NCBI GenBank assembly: GCA_022606425.2
Contig: JAHDVF020000441.1
Span: 372,001-436,000 of the forward strand
Reading direction: 5' to 3'
Length of the DNA stretch: 64,000 nucleotides
From: Lepidostoma basale
Taxonomy: Eukaryota > Arthropoda > Insecta > Trichoptera > Lepidostomatidae
The position numbers and the translations under genes were made by a program. This document shows positions 1-8,923 of this stretch, one piece after another. Every line of letters begins with the position of its first letter. The first letter of the stretch is position 1. Under the pieces are notes generated by a model that saw only the letters and a program-made list of their open reading frames with translations, was not told where the DNA came from and did not search any database.

Positions 1-67
1 TCGATACAAGCCAGCGTGGCGAAATCGATCGCTGTCGAAATAAATACAAAAGTGTAAGTAGTTATTA
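1..67 (+). repeat. Degraded hammerhead-like hairpin fragment (CCGGTC family)
   Basis: The words CCAGCGTGGCGAAATCGATCGC and GCTGTCGAAATAAATAC, split by small changes, match one arm of the inverted repeat at 54,925-55,150. The GAAA box is followed by ATCGATC instead of CCGGTC, so the motif is decayed. It abuts the LINE fragment that follows. Confidence 0.5.
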
Positions 68-706
68 ATGTACAAATTCCACACAGTATCCCAAAGGCTA
101 AATATGGCTATATCAGTCAACAAAACAAAAAGTCTCACTATATCTAGGCAACCTGCAAGATGTAAACTGACTGTTGATGATATACCTGTGGAGCAGGTGA
201 TGAGTTTCAGGTATTTGGGAGTGGAGATCTGCAGCCAAAGTGACCTTTATACCGAAGTACGTGAACAAGTCAGTAAAGCCTCTGCCGTGTCAGGATGCCT
301 GAAGAATCTGGTCTGGAAAAACAAGCACATGCGTATCGACAGCAAGATCAGAATCTACAAAACATGCGTGCGACCCATCATGACGTACGCTGTAGAGACG
401 CGGGCTGACACTGTGCGAACCAAGGGACTACTTAGAACATCGGAGATGAAGGTCCTAAGATCAATTACTGGAAAAACCCTCCGAGATCGTGTCCGCAACG
501 CAGACATAAGGAAAACCTGCGAAATAGAGGATATCGTTCAGTGGAGTAGATCCAGAAGAAGATACTGGAGGGACCATGTAGCCCGAATGGATGGCGACAG
601 ACTCGCATATACAGCCGCCTATGAAATCCCTTCCGGACACCGCCCACCTGGAAGACCGCCTAAGAGATGGAGGGACAGCTGGATCTCATCATCCGACGAG
701 ATATGA
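68..706 (+). mobile_element. 5'-truncated non-LTR retrotransposon, C-terminal end of RT ORF
   Basis: An open frame of about 210 codons encodes the region after the RT palm of an RTE-like LINE. It begins near the N-K-T-K strand that follows the catalytic palm, then has FRYLGVEI, the Y-K-T-C-V-R-P-I-M-T-Y-A-V-E-T thumb motif, an R-W-S-R-S-R-R-R-Y-W-R-D-H-V-A-R-M motif and the closing P-P-G-R-P-P-K-R-W-R-D-S-W. It stops at TGA 704-706. The catalytic palm and endonuclease are missing, so it is a dead fragment with an intact frame. The same family recurs at 13,596-13,915 (+) and 44,925-45,295 (-). Confidence 0.8.
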
Positions 707-965
707 TGTCTGTGTCACAGATCGTCAGATCTATTAACCGTCGCGTTGCCATGTGGTCAATTGAGTTTCCACTGCCAATTTAAAGTTGATTTTCTTAAAA
801 CCTATGGACCCTAATATTATAAAAAAAATTGTAATCCTCCATTGAAGTGTTCTCAATATTTCGTAATAAAAAAAAAAGCAAAAAATTACTTCCTTCATCC
901 CAAAAAAAAATATTTTCTAAGACTGCCCTCACCTTCATTCGTGTTAAGGTAGAATTTGTTTTGCT

Positions 966-1215
966 AATATTTACAACTTTATCAAAAGTGACAAATACTT
1001 ACTCGCTGTTTTGAACGTATTATAAATTATATCTTTGGCTTTTTCAATAGGTACGTAATAATACCGACTGTTGATGGAAACGCAGAACGCAACTTAATAA
1101 TATCAGAACTGTGAAAATATTAACACTTTACCAAAAGGGACAAATATTAATACGTACTCGTTGTCTTGAACGTACTATAAATTTTGCCTAGGTGCCTTTA
1201 TCATACGTAAAATCT
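966..1215. repeat. 150-bp tandem repeat, about 1.7 copies
   Basis: The block beginning AATATTTACAACTTTATC at 966 is repeated, diverged, from 1,116 (AATATTAACACTTTACC). Shared landmarks are AAAGTGACAAATA versus AAAGGGACAAATA, and TTTTGAACGTATTATAAATT versus CTTGAACGTACTATAAATT. No coding potential is seen. It may be an internal repeat of an unrecognised element. Confidence 0.55.
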
Positions 1216-1379
1216 CGTAATGTCTCGCCTCGCCGGCTGCGGCGCGCAGACAAGTTTATACCTGATATTCAATTACTCGTATGCTGTGACGCATTCCATA
1301 TCAGAAATCGCATGGTTCCAGAAAAAAATTAATAATGATGTGTTTTTCAAATAATCCATGTATGTTATTTTTTATTTTA

Positions 1380-2245
1380 TTTTTTTTTATTTTTTATTAT
1401 CGAGGGTAACAAACAGCAATTACAGTATATGAGTATAAACACATAGAGACAACAAAACAAGGCCAATTACATGCTACCACAAATATTATATAACAACTGA
1501 CATAAGGTTAAATATATAAGAGTAATAAAGTAACACTTTTATAAGATAAAGAGAAAACAATTAGTAAAAATGAATTAAAAATAAAATACAATTTTAAAAT
1601 GTAAAAGAAAAAAGAAAAAGACAAGAAAAGAAAAAAAAAATAGAGTTACTAATTTCATTCGCCCCGAAGGGTTGCTCCAACCATTTTTTTAAAATCACTT
1701 TCATTAAGATGGAACACATCGATGTTACTAAAGCACTTATTGTACGTGTTGCACGTCCGGTACACCGCCGCACTCTGAGCGTAGTTAGTCCGATAAGCAG
1801 GAAGGTGGAATATTTGGTTCGCAGTGTGTCTTGTGCGAAGCATAGGGGTATTCAGTAATAATTTACTAAGAAGTTCGGAGTTGTCTATTTTGAAGTGAAT
1901 GATTTTGTGAAGCAACATCATATCATTAATTGTTCGCCTATTTTCGAGAGAGTCCAAGGAATAAAATTTAAGGGCAGAATTATAATTCGCAAATGACCTG
2001 CACATTTTGAAATTAATGTGTTTAATGAAATTTTTTTTGGACTCTTTCGATGCGTTGAATATGCGCTGCATAGTAAGGAGACCAAACGGGAGATACGTAT
2101 TCGAGTAGTGAGCGAACCATGGTTGTATAAAGAACTTTGAGGGCTGTGATGTTCTGAAAGGGTTTGAATGTACGCAATATGAATCCTAAGTATGTTATAG
2201 ATATCGATCTATTTCTAATGAAATTCCCTACAAGATGACATAAAT
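1380..2245 (-). mobile_element. Jockey/CR1-like LINE, 3' end, minus strand
   Basis: The minus strand encodes the C-terminus of a jockey-type RT. Diagnostic pieces are LLEYVSPVWSPYYAAHIQRIQ-like coding near 2,080-2,110, then RRTINDMMLLHKIIHFKIDN, TPMLRTRHTANQIFHLPAYR and YNKCFSNIDVFHL. The frame runs about 2,071 to 1,655 and stops. Upstream coding to about 2,245 is in another frame, so it is damaged. The 3' UTR reaches about 1,380 and matches the UTR of the sister copy at 16,398-17,075, which lies in the opposite direction. Confidence 0.8.
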
Positions 2246-2404
2246 TAAATTTTGATTTATCTAGTCATATGCTTGATATTTAGATAAAGTTAGCGGTAAA
2301 CTGAACTTACCACATGGGAGCAACCGTTTTGTTTTGAACACGGTACGTTAAGGGTTAAAAGAAGAAGAAGAAGTAGTTATTAAAAAAATAATAATAATCT
2401 AACA

Positions 2405-2790
2405 AATTAACCATCATGCCGTCAATTTTCTATCCTGACATACTTATTTTGATTCTTCAAAATTCATACATCGTGTCATATATGTTACGCACGTCGATTT
2501 CTCGGACTCCTCACATAATTGCCGACATTCAATATTTGATTTATTTGATCGTGCCACGTTTTCCTCGATCTTTCTTTATTTCTAGTTCCGTTTACATTGT
2601 TCAAATATTTACAATTCTTTCTTTCATGTGTCCAAACAATCTTAATGATCCTTTCTTTATTTTGTTCACAACACTTCCTTTCGCGCCGTATTTACTTACT
2701 TCGACACTATCATACACAGTTTTTAACACATTCGTCTAAGAAATTTCATTTCTACAGCATTTATTCTACTTTTCCTTTCATCCTTTTTAT
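2405..2790 (-). mobile_element. LINE-T 3' end, strongly degraded
   Basis: Minus-strand similarity to LINE-T runs from the GGC(A)TGATGG end near 2,411 through the HDQINQILN-equivalent and the GSLRWFGH-equivalent region to about 2,790. The frame is broken. The GTTA tail is not preserved, only TTAACCATCATGCC. Confidence 0.65.
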
Positions 2791-3141
2791 TTAAAATGTA
2801 CTTCCTACAAGATTTACAATATGTTTTTTGGAATTATGGATAGATCTGTGAACTTCTCCTTCTTGATTTACCTTTCAGACCGCGTTAGATCGTTACGGAT
2901 TCGAACATGAATGCCGTTTATTTTGATTTGACATTGCATGCAGTTGAATATGTCATTTTTCCTTAACCTTACTCAAATTTTTTAATCATCATATATGTCC
3001 AAAGGATATATTTGACTATTATTATATTCAAATATGAATCCATTCCTTCCTTATTTCATCGTTCGTTAATATATCATACACCGTCTATGTGGATATTGTT
3101 CTTAGAGATCCCATTCTTGCTGGGTATGCTGGACTACCAAT

Positions 3142-3400
3142 AATTGGAAATTAGACGAACTATCGATTTGGGTGTTCATTTTTTTCAACTGATTCGTGGT
3201 CGAATACATAACTCTGAAATTTTAAATGACTTGACTTTGTTTGTCCCCAACAATTATCTGCGACCAAGGCAAAATAGATTATTTCACCTGCCACTGTGTA
3301 GAACCAATCTACCTAAGGTAATGCCCGTGGGCAAGGCAATAATGCTTCTAAACCTTATCTCTTCGTATGTGGACATTTTTTCACGATAGAGATAATCTTG
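3142..3400 (+). mobile_element. Jockey/CR1-like LINE C-terminal fragment, plus strand
   Basis: The frame encodes HFFQLIRGRIHNSEILNDL, then PRQNRLFHLPLCRTNLPKVM and PVGKAIMLLNLISSYVDIF, the conserved end of a jockey-like RT. It runs tail-to-tail into a second, inverted fragment of a related element. Confidence 0.7.
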
Positions 3401-3905
3401 TTCAGCAGGCTGATTACTCTTCCCACCAACATTATTAGAGGCAGGTTGGTTCTTGCATCTGGAAGAAAGAACAATTTATGCTGGCGCTGTCGGAGATATC
3501 TGTCGGGAACAAAAAAAACCTACACCCTCCAGTACGGCTGAGTTTTCAAAATATCCCCTAATTAATCTAAAGAAATGGGTTATGAGATATCCGTCTCTTC
3601 GAAGCTGCTGAGAATTAGACCCCAACATTCCAAAAAAGGTACGCTGTGGGATAGAGCCATGGATAGCTACCATACTCCTTCATGTAGAGACACCTCAGAA
3701 TTTTTTTCTGAACCCTCTCCAGCATAAGGGAATATCTCGCTTCGTGCGGACTCCATATCACAGAACCACTTTCGAGTCTGCTCCGAACCAATGAATTGTA
3801 TAGTACTCTGAGAACTTTGGGACCTCTGAAAACCCTTCCGGTTCGAATGATGAAGCCAAACATCTTAAACGCCTTGGAAAATATCTGTGGGTATGTTTTT
3901 TTTTA
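3401..3905 (-). mobile_element. Jockey/CR1-like LINE C-terminal fragment, minus strand
   Basis: On the minus strand one frame (3,863-3,615) gives RVFRGPKVLRVLYNSLVRSR and SVIWSPHEARYSLMLERVQ. A second (3,673-3,476) gives LITHFFRLIRGYFENSAVLEG. The frames meet with a shift near 3,640. Together they form the thumb and C-terminus of a jockey-like RT. The junction with the opposite fragment is near 3,400. Confidence 0.7.
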
Positions 3906-3954
3906 ATAAATAGAAATTGAAATTACCACAGCATTTATTCTACTTTCATTTCGA

Positions 3955-3998
3955 TCTGGCAACCGTAACTCTTGCCACTCTGCCACGAAGGTCGTCAT
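3955..3998 (-). repeat. tRNA-derived SINE, 5' head only
   Basis: The reverse complement reads GACCTTCGTGGCAGAGTGGC, the box A end of the SINE found complete at 34,437-34,680. Box B and the body are missing. Confidence 0.55.
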
Positions 3999-4007
3999 TA
4001 TGTTACA

Positions 4008-4345
4008 GTAACTAACTAACTAACTAACCATCACGCCATTTCCCCGGAGGGGTAGGCAGAGAGGATGGATCGTCACAATGGCCTGTCCTGGCATACTTCT
4101 CGGGCATCCTCTACATTCATACATCGTACCATGCAGGCACGTCGTTTATTCCGACTTCGAATGTGGCCGCCTTTAAGTAATTGATTAATTTGGTCATATC
4201 ATGTTTTCCTCGGTCGTCCTCGGCTTCTTTTCCCACTCACGCTGCTTGTGTACAACTTTTTAACCATTCTACTCTCATCCATTCGTTTCATATGTCCAAA
4301 CCATCTCAGGGATCTTTTTTTGATTTTATACAGTAGATTTAAAAA
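4008..4345 (-). mobile_element. LINE-T 3' end with tail
   Basis: The tail complement (TAACTAACTAAC) at 4,008-4,029 is followed on the minus strand by the ATGGCGTGATGG end, then the coding region back to the GSLRWFG equivalent at about 4,320. It belongs to the subgroup with CCTCCGGGG rather than CTTCGGGG near the end. The frame is broken. Confidence 0.75.
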
Positions 4346-4455
4346 ATATTTTCAAATTCGTTATATGCAGTTTAAAAAATTTGTTTTAAAATCTTGATGT
4401 TAGTTTAAAAACAAAAGGAATGCCCATGCCGATGCCGTTGAAAGCACTCAGTTAG

Positions 4456-4644
4456 TTGATGCACGTATTGTGGTTAAATAACGTCCGCGGTTATGTGGCA
4501 CCACGAGCCGCCCGTGACGTAGACGCCGAAACAAAGTACAAAGAGTCGCCACTGCATCTCGGCATGGCACAGTTCCTGAGGGCATATGGAGTCCAAGGCC
4601 AAACTAATTCAGATCCCGCACACCTAAATCATAACTCGGCTTGA
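4456..4644 (+). other. Small GC-richer ORF with an ankyrin-like segment, unrecognised
   Basis: A 62-codon frame, not starting with ATG at its first codon, includes RDVDAETKYKESPLHLGM. This resembles the D-V-N-A-x-T-x-x-x-E-T-P-L-H-L-A start of an ankyrin repeat. The surrounding DNA (about 4,430-4,640) is richer in GC than its neighbours and matches no other repeat here. It could be a captured exon, a gene relic or chance. Confidence 0.25.
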
Positions 4645-4800
4645 AATAAAACGTATAGAAATGTCTATTGAAAATCAATCAAGTTTTTTTTATCGATTTC
4701 ATGCCTCAAAACTAGGATAATCCATTTTAGGAAGGCAACTCAAAAATCAGAAATAGAACTTTGATACGATCAAAAAGATTTTTATATTTTTACTCTCTAA

Positions 4801-5366
4801 AAACTTAAAGTTGTTATCGCAAACAAAAACCTATCCAAAAAAGCTAGAATGGCAGTGCACAATGGTGTTCTTCTACCGACCCTCATGTCTGGAAGCGAAG
4901 CATGGAACTGGCAGAAGAAGGATGAAAGTAGAATAAATGCAGTAGAAATGAGATCTCTTAGACGAATGTATGCATATTCTGTGTATGATAGAGTGTCGAA
5001 TGAAAATATAATAAGTGAATGCGGTGCGAATGATGGTGTCATGAACAAACTAATTAAAGGATCATTAGGTTTGGACATATGGAAAGAATGAATGAAGAAA
5101 GAATGGTAAAAAAAAATTATATTAATGATGTAAATGGAAGCAGAAATAGAGTAAGACCGAGGAAAACGTGGCACGATCAAATAAATCAAATATTGAATGT
5201 CGGCCATGTGAGGAGTCAGAGAAATCGACGCGCGTGCATGGCACGGTGTATGAATGTTGAGGAAGCGAGAGAAATACGTCAGGAAAGAAAAGTGTGGCAG
5301 TCCATTCTTTCTGCCTATCCCTTCGGGGAGACGGCGTGATGGTTAGTTAGTTAGTTTAGTTAGTTA
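4801..5366 (+). mobile_element. LINE-T 3' end, plus strand, frameshifted
   Basis: It encodes the LINE-T C-terminus in two frames: 4,849-5,091 (MSGSEAWNWQKKDESRINAV and so on) and 5,079-5,339 (HDQINQILNVGHVRSQRNRR to SAYPFGETA). The frame changes near 5,075 in the WFGH motif, where a few bases are lost. It ends with TGATGGTTAGTTAGTTAG to 5,366. Confidence 0.85.
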
Positions 5367-5381
5367 AAAACTTTATGATTT

Positions 5382-5455
5382 TTATATTATTATATTTTTC
5401 TCCGGGGTGTTGTTCACGAGTACGATGTCATCGGCAAAACGTAGGTTGTTACTGA
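5382..5455 (-). mobile_element. RT palm fragment of an RTE-like LINE, minus strand
   Basis: The minus strand reads SNNLRFADDIVLVNNTPEK, the catalytic F-A-D-D box of a LINE reverse transcriptase. Only about 25 codons remain, and the fragment abuts an opposite-strand fragment of similar type. Confidence 0.6.
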
Positions 5456-5545
5456 CATCATCCACCGGGTAGCGACTCCGAAGTGGTAATGGGCAGGTCA
5501 CGTAGCCAGAAACTCGAACGAAAAATGGACAAGAAGACTTCTTAA
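5453..5545 (+). mobile_element. RTE-like LINE post-palm fragment, plus strand
   Basis: The plus strand reads about ITDIIHRVATPKW-stop-WAGHVARNSNEKW, matching the longer copy at 21,710-21,990. The W-A-G-H-V-A-R motif is typical of RTE-like RT C-termini. Confidence 0.6.
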
Positions 5546-5582
5546 GTCCAAGGTAATGATGATGGTAATGAAAGAAAAATAT

Positions 5583-5697
5583 ATCTGTGTATAATAGTGT
5601 CAAATGCAAGTAGTATAAGAAGTGAAGGCGGTGCAAATGAAAGTGTTCAAATAATGAAAGAAATAAGAAATAGAGGAAGGCCGAGGAAAACTTGGGG
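5583..5697 (+). mobile_element. LINE-T fragment, plus arm of an inverted pair
   Basis: The coding sequence runs from the VYDRVSN-equivalent to RNRGRPRKTW with an internal deletion between them. It joins head-on with an inverted LINE-T fragment at about 5,697. Confidence 0.65.
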
Positions 5698-5900
5698 TTC
5701 CTCTATTTCTAGCTCCGTTCACGTCGTTTACATATACCTTCTTCACTATTCTGTCTTCACTCATTATTTCCATTTGTTCAAACCATCTTTACGACCCTTT
5801 CGTTATTTCGTTTATAACACTTCCACTCGCACCGCATTCACTTCCTATATTTGCATTTGACACTTTATCATTTACAGATTTACCATACATTCATCTTATA
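5698..5900 (-). mobile_element. LINE-T fragment, minus arm of an inverted pair
   Basis: The minus strand carries the same LINE-T segment (RNRG to NAVEMRSLRRM equivalents) as the plus arm before it, so the two arms could fold back on each other. The tail is absent on both arms. Confidence 0.65.
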
Positions 5901-5934
5901 GATTTCAGTTAAAATATAATTTTCTTTTCACCCT

Positions 5935-6760
5935 ATTCCCGCCGACTCCTGGACCAAGGCCTCCTCAATTTGCTGCCACGTCACTCTGTCTTGTGCAGAC
6001 TGCATCCAGGTTATTCCGACATGTCCGTTCAGGTCATCCTTTCACCGTAGTTGTGGTCACCCTACACTGTTCTTTGCCGTCCATGGTCCCCAAGTCTGCC
6101 TTTTCCAATTTCTTCCATTCGTCTCTATCCTGTCCCTTTTGCATCCAAGATTTTCCAACCCTTTTGATAATATCATCGGTCCATCTCATCGGTGGCCTTC
6201 CGACACTTCATCTATTCTCCCATGGTCTCCAACTGAGTATCCTGGGTGCCCATCTGTTACCACCCTGTCTAGCCAAGCGTCCAGCCCATTGCCATTTCGA
6301 TTTTGCCACTCGGTCCATGACGTCGGCAACCCTGGTGCGGCGTCTGATTTCTTCGTTTCTTATGCGGTCATGCAAGCTCACACCAAGTATCTGTCTTTCC
6401 ATGGACCTCTGTGTACGCTTGAGCCTGTGGACACTTTTTGCTGTAAGAGTTGTCGTCTCTAGTCCGTATGTCATCATGGGCAGTATACACATATCGTAGA
6501 CCTTTCTTTTGAGACAGACCGGTATTTCAATATTTTCAAATACATGTCTCAGTTTACCAAAGGCAGCCCAACCCAGTCCCACTCTTCGAGTGCTTGCTTT
6601 CATACCTCATACATACTAGGCACCAGGGCTTGTAATTCATGTTCGTTGTCTGCAAGTATACGTAGCACAGCGTCGTCCGCATACAACAAACAGCTTACTG
6701 AGACACCGTTCATTTTTGCACCTGCATCCAAACCTTTCAGCTCTTTCGTATATAAAACAT
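5935..6760 (-). mobile_element. RTE-like LINE, palm to C-terminus, minus strand
   Basis: The minus strand covers K-G-L-D-A-G-A-K-M-N-G (about 6,735), a Y-A-D-D-A-V box (about 6,680), then a continuous frame 6,603-6,208 with FENIEIPVCLKRKVYDMCIL and MMTYGLETTTLTAKSVHRLK, and the W-A-G-R-L-A-R-Q motif. Coding continues brokenly to about 5,940. The endonuclease and fingers are missing. A small + strand scrap of the same family lies at 30,421-30,500. Confidence 0.8.
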
Positions 6761-6819
6761 TAATTTACAGAATTTTTTATATTATATAATTAAATTTATG
6801 TGAATGACATTTGCATCTC

Positions 6820-6960
6820 AAATGCATTATTAAATACTTTAAATGCTTTGGAGACGAAGCTTGTCATTTCCTTAAAATATAATTAAACCCTTCGAAAACG
6901 ACCTTTAATATGAAAGTTTATATAATTGTTCAAGAAACAATAAATAAAATCTTCAATTAC
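6820..6960. repeat. Degraded hairpin family B fragment
   Basis: GACGAAGCTTGTCATTTCCT followed by AAAATATAATTAAA resembles one arm of the family at 26,490-26,670 and 56,815-57,065 (GAAAC-palindrome-GTCATTCC, then AATTTATTATAAAA). Confidence 0.4.
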
Positions 6961-7616
6961 ATATTCCTCCAGGAAGACCATCCAGGAAGACATCTACATC
7001 CCAGGAACTGGCTCCAAGAAATAACAGGACGCAGTCCTGAATAAAGCAGAAGAAGTAACATAAATACTCTTTTAAGATATTTCAAGAACTACCCATCAAT
7101 TCTTACAAACTCTCAATAGCAATATCACCTGCACGTTCTTCAACTATTTTATTACCTGTATCAATGCCGACCTCTAATATCGAATAAACTTCCTTGACTC
7201 ATTATTCCAATTTATTTTCAAGACTTTTCCTACTCGAATTATCTATGGATGGGTTGATCGAACAGAATTTCATTGAAGTTTTATTGACTCTATTTGGGAA
7301 TATAAAAAATAGCATTGAGTTTTTAATCAAACGGGTGATTGATTTATACCGTGTGTATCAAGCATTTTTATGTTACTTTGTTGTATGCATATTTGATAAT
7401 ATCAATGAAAAAGGGATCATGAAAACATCCCGGAATAGTTTTAATCAAAGTCTATAGATATTAAAATATTAACGTAAACTATTGATATTAAACACACATT
7501 GTACCTACGTAGATACTATCGAAATCAAATAATTCTTCAAAATCTCAAAAACTTCAGAATATTTATAATTGGGGGTAATGGCACAATTGATTGTATATCA
7601 TTTTTATAACAATTCA
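6961..7616. other. AT-rich stretch, no gene
   Basis: At 6,966-7,065 there is a GC-richer scrap (GGAAGACCATCCAGGAAG, ending GCAGAAGAAG) that looks like the tail of a LINE ORF but is too short to assign. An ORF of 87 codons at 7,194-7,457 shows no recognisable motif and AT-driven composition. Nothing else is seen. Confidence 0.35.
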
Positions 7617-7790
7617 AAAAGTGTGGGTGGACCTGGACTTAGATCCTTGTGGCTATTTCTTTTACGTCTCATGGGAGCATTGTTGGAAAGGTGATTTGGT
7701 GGCTAGTTGATTTATGCGAGGGTTTGATTTGTATGTTCTTCTGAAGGAGGATCTATTCGTATACATGTTTGGGTCGTAATTCGAGAGAAC
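7617..7790 (-). repeat. Repeat X, minus strand
   Basis: On the minus strand this is the family also at 54,560-54,785: a unit containing AACAATG, CCCAT, A-G-A-CGTAA-AGGAATAGCCA and a degenerate AGATCCAAGTCCA. It directly abuts the tail of the LINE-T copy that follows. No coding potential is seen. Confidence 0.6.
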
Positions 7791-8460
7791 TAACTAACTA
7801 ACTAACTAACCATCACGCCATCTCTCCGAAGGGGTAGGCAGAAAGAATGGACTGCCACACTTTTCTTTCCTGACATATTTCTCTCGCTTCCTCAACATTA
7901 ATACATCGTGTCATGCACGCGCGTCGATTTCTCTGACTCCTCACATGGCCGACATTCAATATTTGATTTATTTGATCGTGCCACGTTTTCCTCGGTCTTC
8001 CTCTATTTCTGGTTCCATTTACATCATTAACATATAATTTTTTTACCATTCTTTCTTCATTCATTCTTTCAATATGTCCAAACCATCTTAATGATCCTTT
8101 CATTATTTTGTTCATGACACCATCATTCGCACCGCATTCACTTCTTATATTTTCATTCGGCACTCTATCATACACAGAGTACCCACACGTTCTTCTAAGA
8201 GATCTCATTTCAACTGCATTTATTGTACTTTCATCCTTCTTTTGCCAGTTCCATGCTTCGCTTCCATACATAAGGGTCGGTAGAAGAACACCATTGTGCA
8301 CTGCCATTCTAGCTTTTTTTGATAGGTTTTTGTTTGCGATGACAACTTTAAGTGCACCATTCACTTCGAGAGGATAATATAAATATTTATCACCATTATT
8401 ATCTTCTTCTTTATAACCCTTGGTGGGTTTCATCTTCCTCCAAGTAATATCTCCATCCAA
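7791..8460 (-). mobile_element. LINE-T 3' end with best preserved C-terminal ORF
   Basis: This is the reference copy for LINE-T. The minus-strand frame (8,460-7,813) is open for 215 codons. In order it has LEVNGALKVVIANKNLSKKA, the thumb motif LPTLMYGSEAWNWQKKDE, NAVEMRSLRR, GSLRWFGHIERMNEERMV, RNRGRPRKTWHDQINQ, VGHVRSQRNRRACMTRC and the end SAYPFGEMA. These are post-palm RT regions of an endonuclease-reverse transcriptase type LINE. The catalytic palm and endonuclease are absent. Minus-strand 3' end: GGCGTGATGG followed by GTTA repeats (complement at 7,791-7,812), the tail on which target-primed reverse transcription starts. The open frame suggests a fairly recent insertion. Confidence 0.88.
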
Positions 8461-8625
8461 TCCTGTGTCTGGTCGCCACCTCCCAGTGTTGCTGGCCTAG
8501 GGCCAGACAGTCTGCCACGACACCATCTAACCATCGGAGTCTGGGCCTGGCGACACTTCTTCGACCTACTGCGTTGTTAAACAAGCACTCGTTTGAGAGG
8601 CACCAGATCTTAATTTAAATAAATA
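8461..8625 (-). mobile_element. C-terminal scrap of another LINE ORF, minus strand
   Basis: The minus strand reads GRRSVARPRLRWLDGVVADC followed by L-A-L-G-Q-Q-H-W-E-V-A-T-R-H-R. This has the order R-P-x-x-R-W-x-D-x-V-x-x-D-L-x-x-L-x-x-x-x-W found at the end of many LINE RT ORFs. It adjoins LINE-T without a shared frame. Confidence 0.55.
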
Positions 8626-8689
8626 AAATCTAAATTATGGTTATGTTCAAAATCAGTACAATCTTCGATACTTCGGAATGACGTTGGTT

Positions 8690-8923
8690 ACTAACTAACT
8701 AAATAACCATCACGCCGTTTCCCCGGATGGGTAGGCAGAGAGAATGGACCGCCACATTACTCTATCCTGGGACACCTCTCTATCTTCCTCCACATTCATA
8801 CAGCGAGTCATACACGCACGTTGATTCTTCCGCTTCTTTAAAATTGGATTGATTTGGTCATGCTATGTTTTCCTCATTAACATATACTTCATTTACCATT
8901 CTTTCTCCATCCATGCGCTCCAT
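8690..8923 (-). mobile_element. LINE-T copy, 3' half, split by a nested insertion
   Basis: The tail complement (CTAACTAACTAAATAACC) lies at about 8,690-8,708. The coding region then runs back on the minus strand to the MERM motif, where it is cut at GCGCTCCAT (8,915-8,923). The matching other half begins with the same nine bases at 10,925. Confidence 0.85.

Noticed and set aside
6139..6499. Plus-strand ORFs of 107 and 168 codons
   Set aside because: Antisense of the RTE-like element, which has the real RT motifs on the minus strand.
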